Of a DNA stretch of 6,168 nt, positions 5,621-6,168 are shown piece after piece. The notes beneath the pieces are model-generated. The model searched no databases. It saw nothing but the letters and a program-made list of their open reading frames with translations, and had not been told where the DNA came from. Source of the DNA: Acidobacteriaceae bacterium (GTDB taxonomy: Bacteria; Acidobacteriota; Terriglobia; Terriglobales; Acidobacteriaceae); the NCBI GenBank assembly GCA_003152795.1, contig PMBA01000273.1, positions 28,818 through 34,985 on the forward strand, given 5' to 3'. Numbering within the stretch: position 1 is the stretch's first letter; every line of letters begins with the position of its first letter. Both the position numbers and the translations under genes were made by a program.

Positions 5621-5625
5621 GAGGA
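5621..5625 (+). promoter_or_regulatory. Ribosome binding site of the alcohol dehydrogenase gene
   Basis: GAGGA lies 7 bases before the ATG at 5633. The ATG at 5619 overlaps it but is in another frame. The in-frame ATG at 5642 is too far from this site. Confidence 0.8.
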
Positions 5626-5632
5626 CAAATCC

Positions 5633-6168
5633 ATGTCGAAAATGAAGGCTGTCCAAATCGCCAAAGCCGGCGGCAATCTCGAACTCGTAGAAAGAAATAT
5701 CCCCGAGCCCGCGCGCGCCCAAGTGAGGATTAAAGTCGAAGCCTGCGGCATCTGCCACAGCGATGCCCTGGTAAAAGAAGGCCATTGGCCCGGCATCCAG
5801 TATCCCCGTGTCCCCGGACACGAAATCGCCGGCCGCATCGACGCCGTCGGCCCCGACGTCGCCAACTGGAAACCCGGCCAGCGCGTCGGCGTTGGATGGC
5901 ATGGCGGCCACTGTTTCACCTGCAACGCCTGCCGCCGCGGCGATTTCATTAACTGCCGTAACGAAAAGATAACCGGCATCACCCACGACGGCGGTTACGC
6001 CGAATACATAGTCACTCCTGCCGAAGCGGTCGCCGCTATCCCCGACGACCTCCCCGCCCCAGAGGCCGCGCCGCTGCTCTGCGCCGGCATCACGGTTTTC
6101 AATGCCCTGCGCAACTCCGGAGCCCGTGCCGGCGATCTAGTCGCCGTCCAGGGCATCGGCGGACTTGG
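5633..6168 (+). CDS. Zn-dependent medium-chain alcohol dehydrogenase (3' end outside window)
   Basis: Predicted NAD(P)-dependent oxidation of an alcohol or reduction of an aldehyde; substrate unknown. The visible 178 residues cover the GroES-like catalytic domain and the start of the Rossmann fold. Catalytic zinc ligands are C41 (in CGICHSD), H63 (in PGHE, followed by E64) and C150 (in LLCAGITVF). The structural zinc loop is complete, with C94, C97, C100 and C108 in the usual C-x2-C-x2-C-x7-C spacing. GGYAEY at 120-125 is the typical strand before the hinge. The nucleotide-binding glycine motif begins at 174 (GIGGLG) and is cut by the window edge. Cytosolic, no signal peptide. The layout most resembles the bacterial and yeast-type tetrameric alcohol dehydrogenases, of which AdhP and AdhA are examples, but I would not assign a symbol. 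About 280 bases separate it from the gene upstream, so it probably has its own promoter. Confidence 0.94.
   Translation, partial: MSKMKAVQIAKAGGNLELVERNIPEPARAQVRIKVEACGICHSDALVKEGHWPGIQYPRVPGHEIAGRIDAVGPDVANWKPGQRVGVGWHGGHCFTCNACRRGDFINCRNEKITGITHDGGYAEYIVTPAEAVAAIPDDLPAPEAAPLLCAGITVFNALRNSGARAGDLVAVQGIGGL

Larger units (their letters stand above)
5352..5632. other. Intergenic region before the alcohol dehydrogenase gene
   Basis: No gene is seen. A mismatched inverted repeat sits just after the small gene's stop (GTC-A-GACG at 5360-5367 with CGTC-C-GAC at 5374-5381). A second, perfect one is ATCGGC (5384-5389) with GCCGAT (5401-5406). Neither is followed by a clear T-run. The repeat core at 5428-5445 lies further on. 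The dehydrogenase promoter should be in about 5450-5615, but I cannot point to a clear -35/-10 pair. Confidence 0.4.

Noticed and set aside
5606..5986. Minus-strand frames of about 120 codons opposite the dehydrogenase
   Set aside because: The plus strand encodes a full set of zinc ligands and the dehydrogenase fold, so these are shadows.
1..6168. CRISPR arrays, tRNA or rRNA genes, transposases, phage genes or defence cassettes
   Set aside because: None seen on either strand. The genes are housekeeping or accessory metabolic types, and repeats are limited to short palindromes.

Overview
The window looks like a chromosomal stretch from a GC-rich Gram-negative (diderm) bacterium, most likely an Acidobacteriota member of the Terriglobia type. 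This is an inference. It rests on a tolB-pal-cpoB cluster with a Pal that carries an Ig-like domain, a DUF4252-like exported protein, strong C/G third-position preference, and GC-rich palindromic repeats between genes. No rRNA or other phylogenetic marker is present to prove it.

Layout. Positions 1-2988 (+) hold the distal part of a Tol-Pal envelope cluster: the C-terminal 387 residues of TolB, then the lipoprotein Pal, then the periplasmic coiled-coil/TPR protein CpoB (YbgF). A strong hairpin with a GCGA loop lies between pal and cpoB. A perfect 12-bp stem-loop follows cpoB. Positions 3133-3690 (-) encode an exported DUF4252-like protein convergent with cpoB. Positions 3691-4090 have no gene but hold a cluster of hairpins flanked by a short direct repeat. 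Positions 4091-4930 (-) encode an intact HAD-superfamily phosphatase whose start lacks a Shine-Dalgarno and is preceded by a sharply AT-rich island. Divergent from it, 5133-5351 (+) encodes a 72-residue, very hydrophilic, acidic protein of unknown function. The window ends inside a medium-chain Zn-dependent alcohol dehydrogenase starting at 5633 (+), which is cut by the edge.

How they work together. TolB, Pal and CpoB belong to one machine: TolB docks on the outer-membrane lipoprotein Pal, which binds peptidoglycan, and CpoB links Tol activity to wall synthesis during constriction. The other genes show no clear functional tie to it or to each other.

Novelty. I see no new multi-gene system here. 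The items most worth a second look are the 72-aa protein, the candidate leaderless start of the HAD gene, and the several families of intergenic palindromes.
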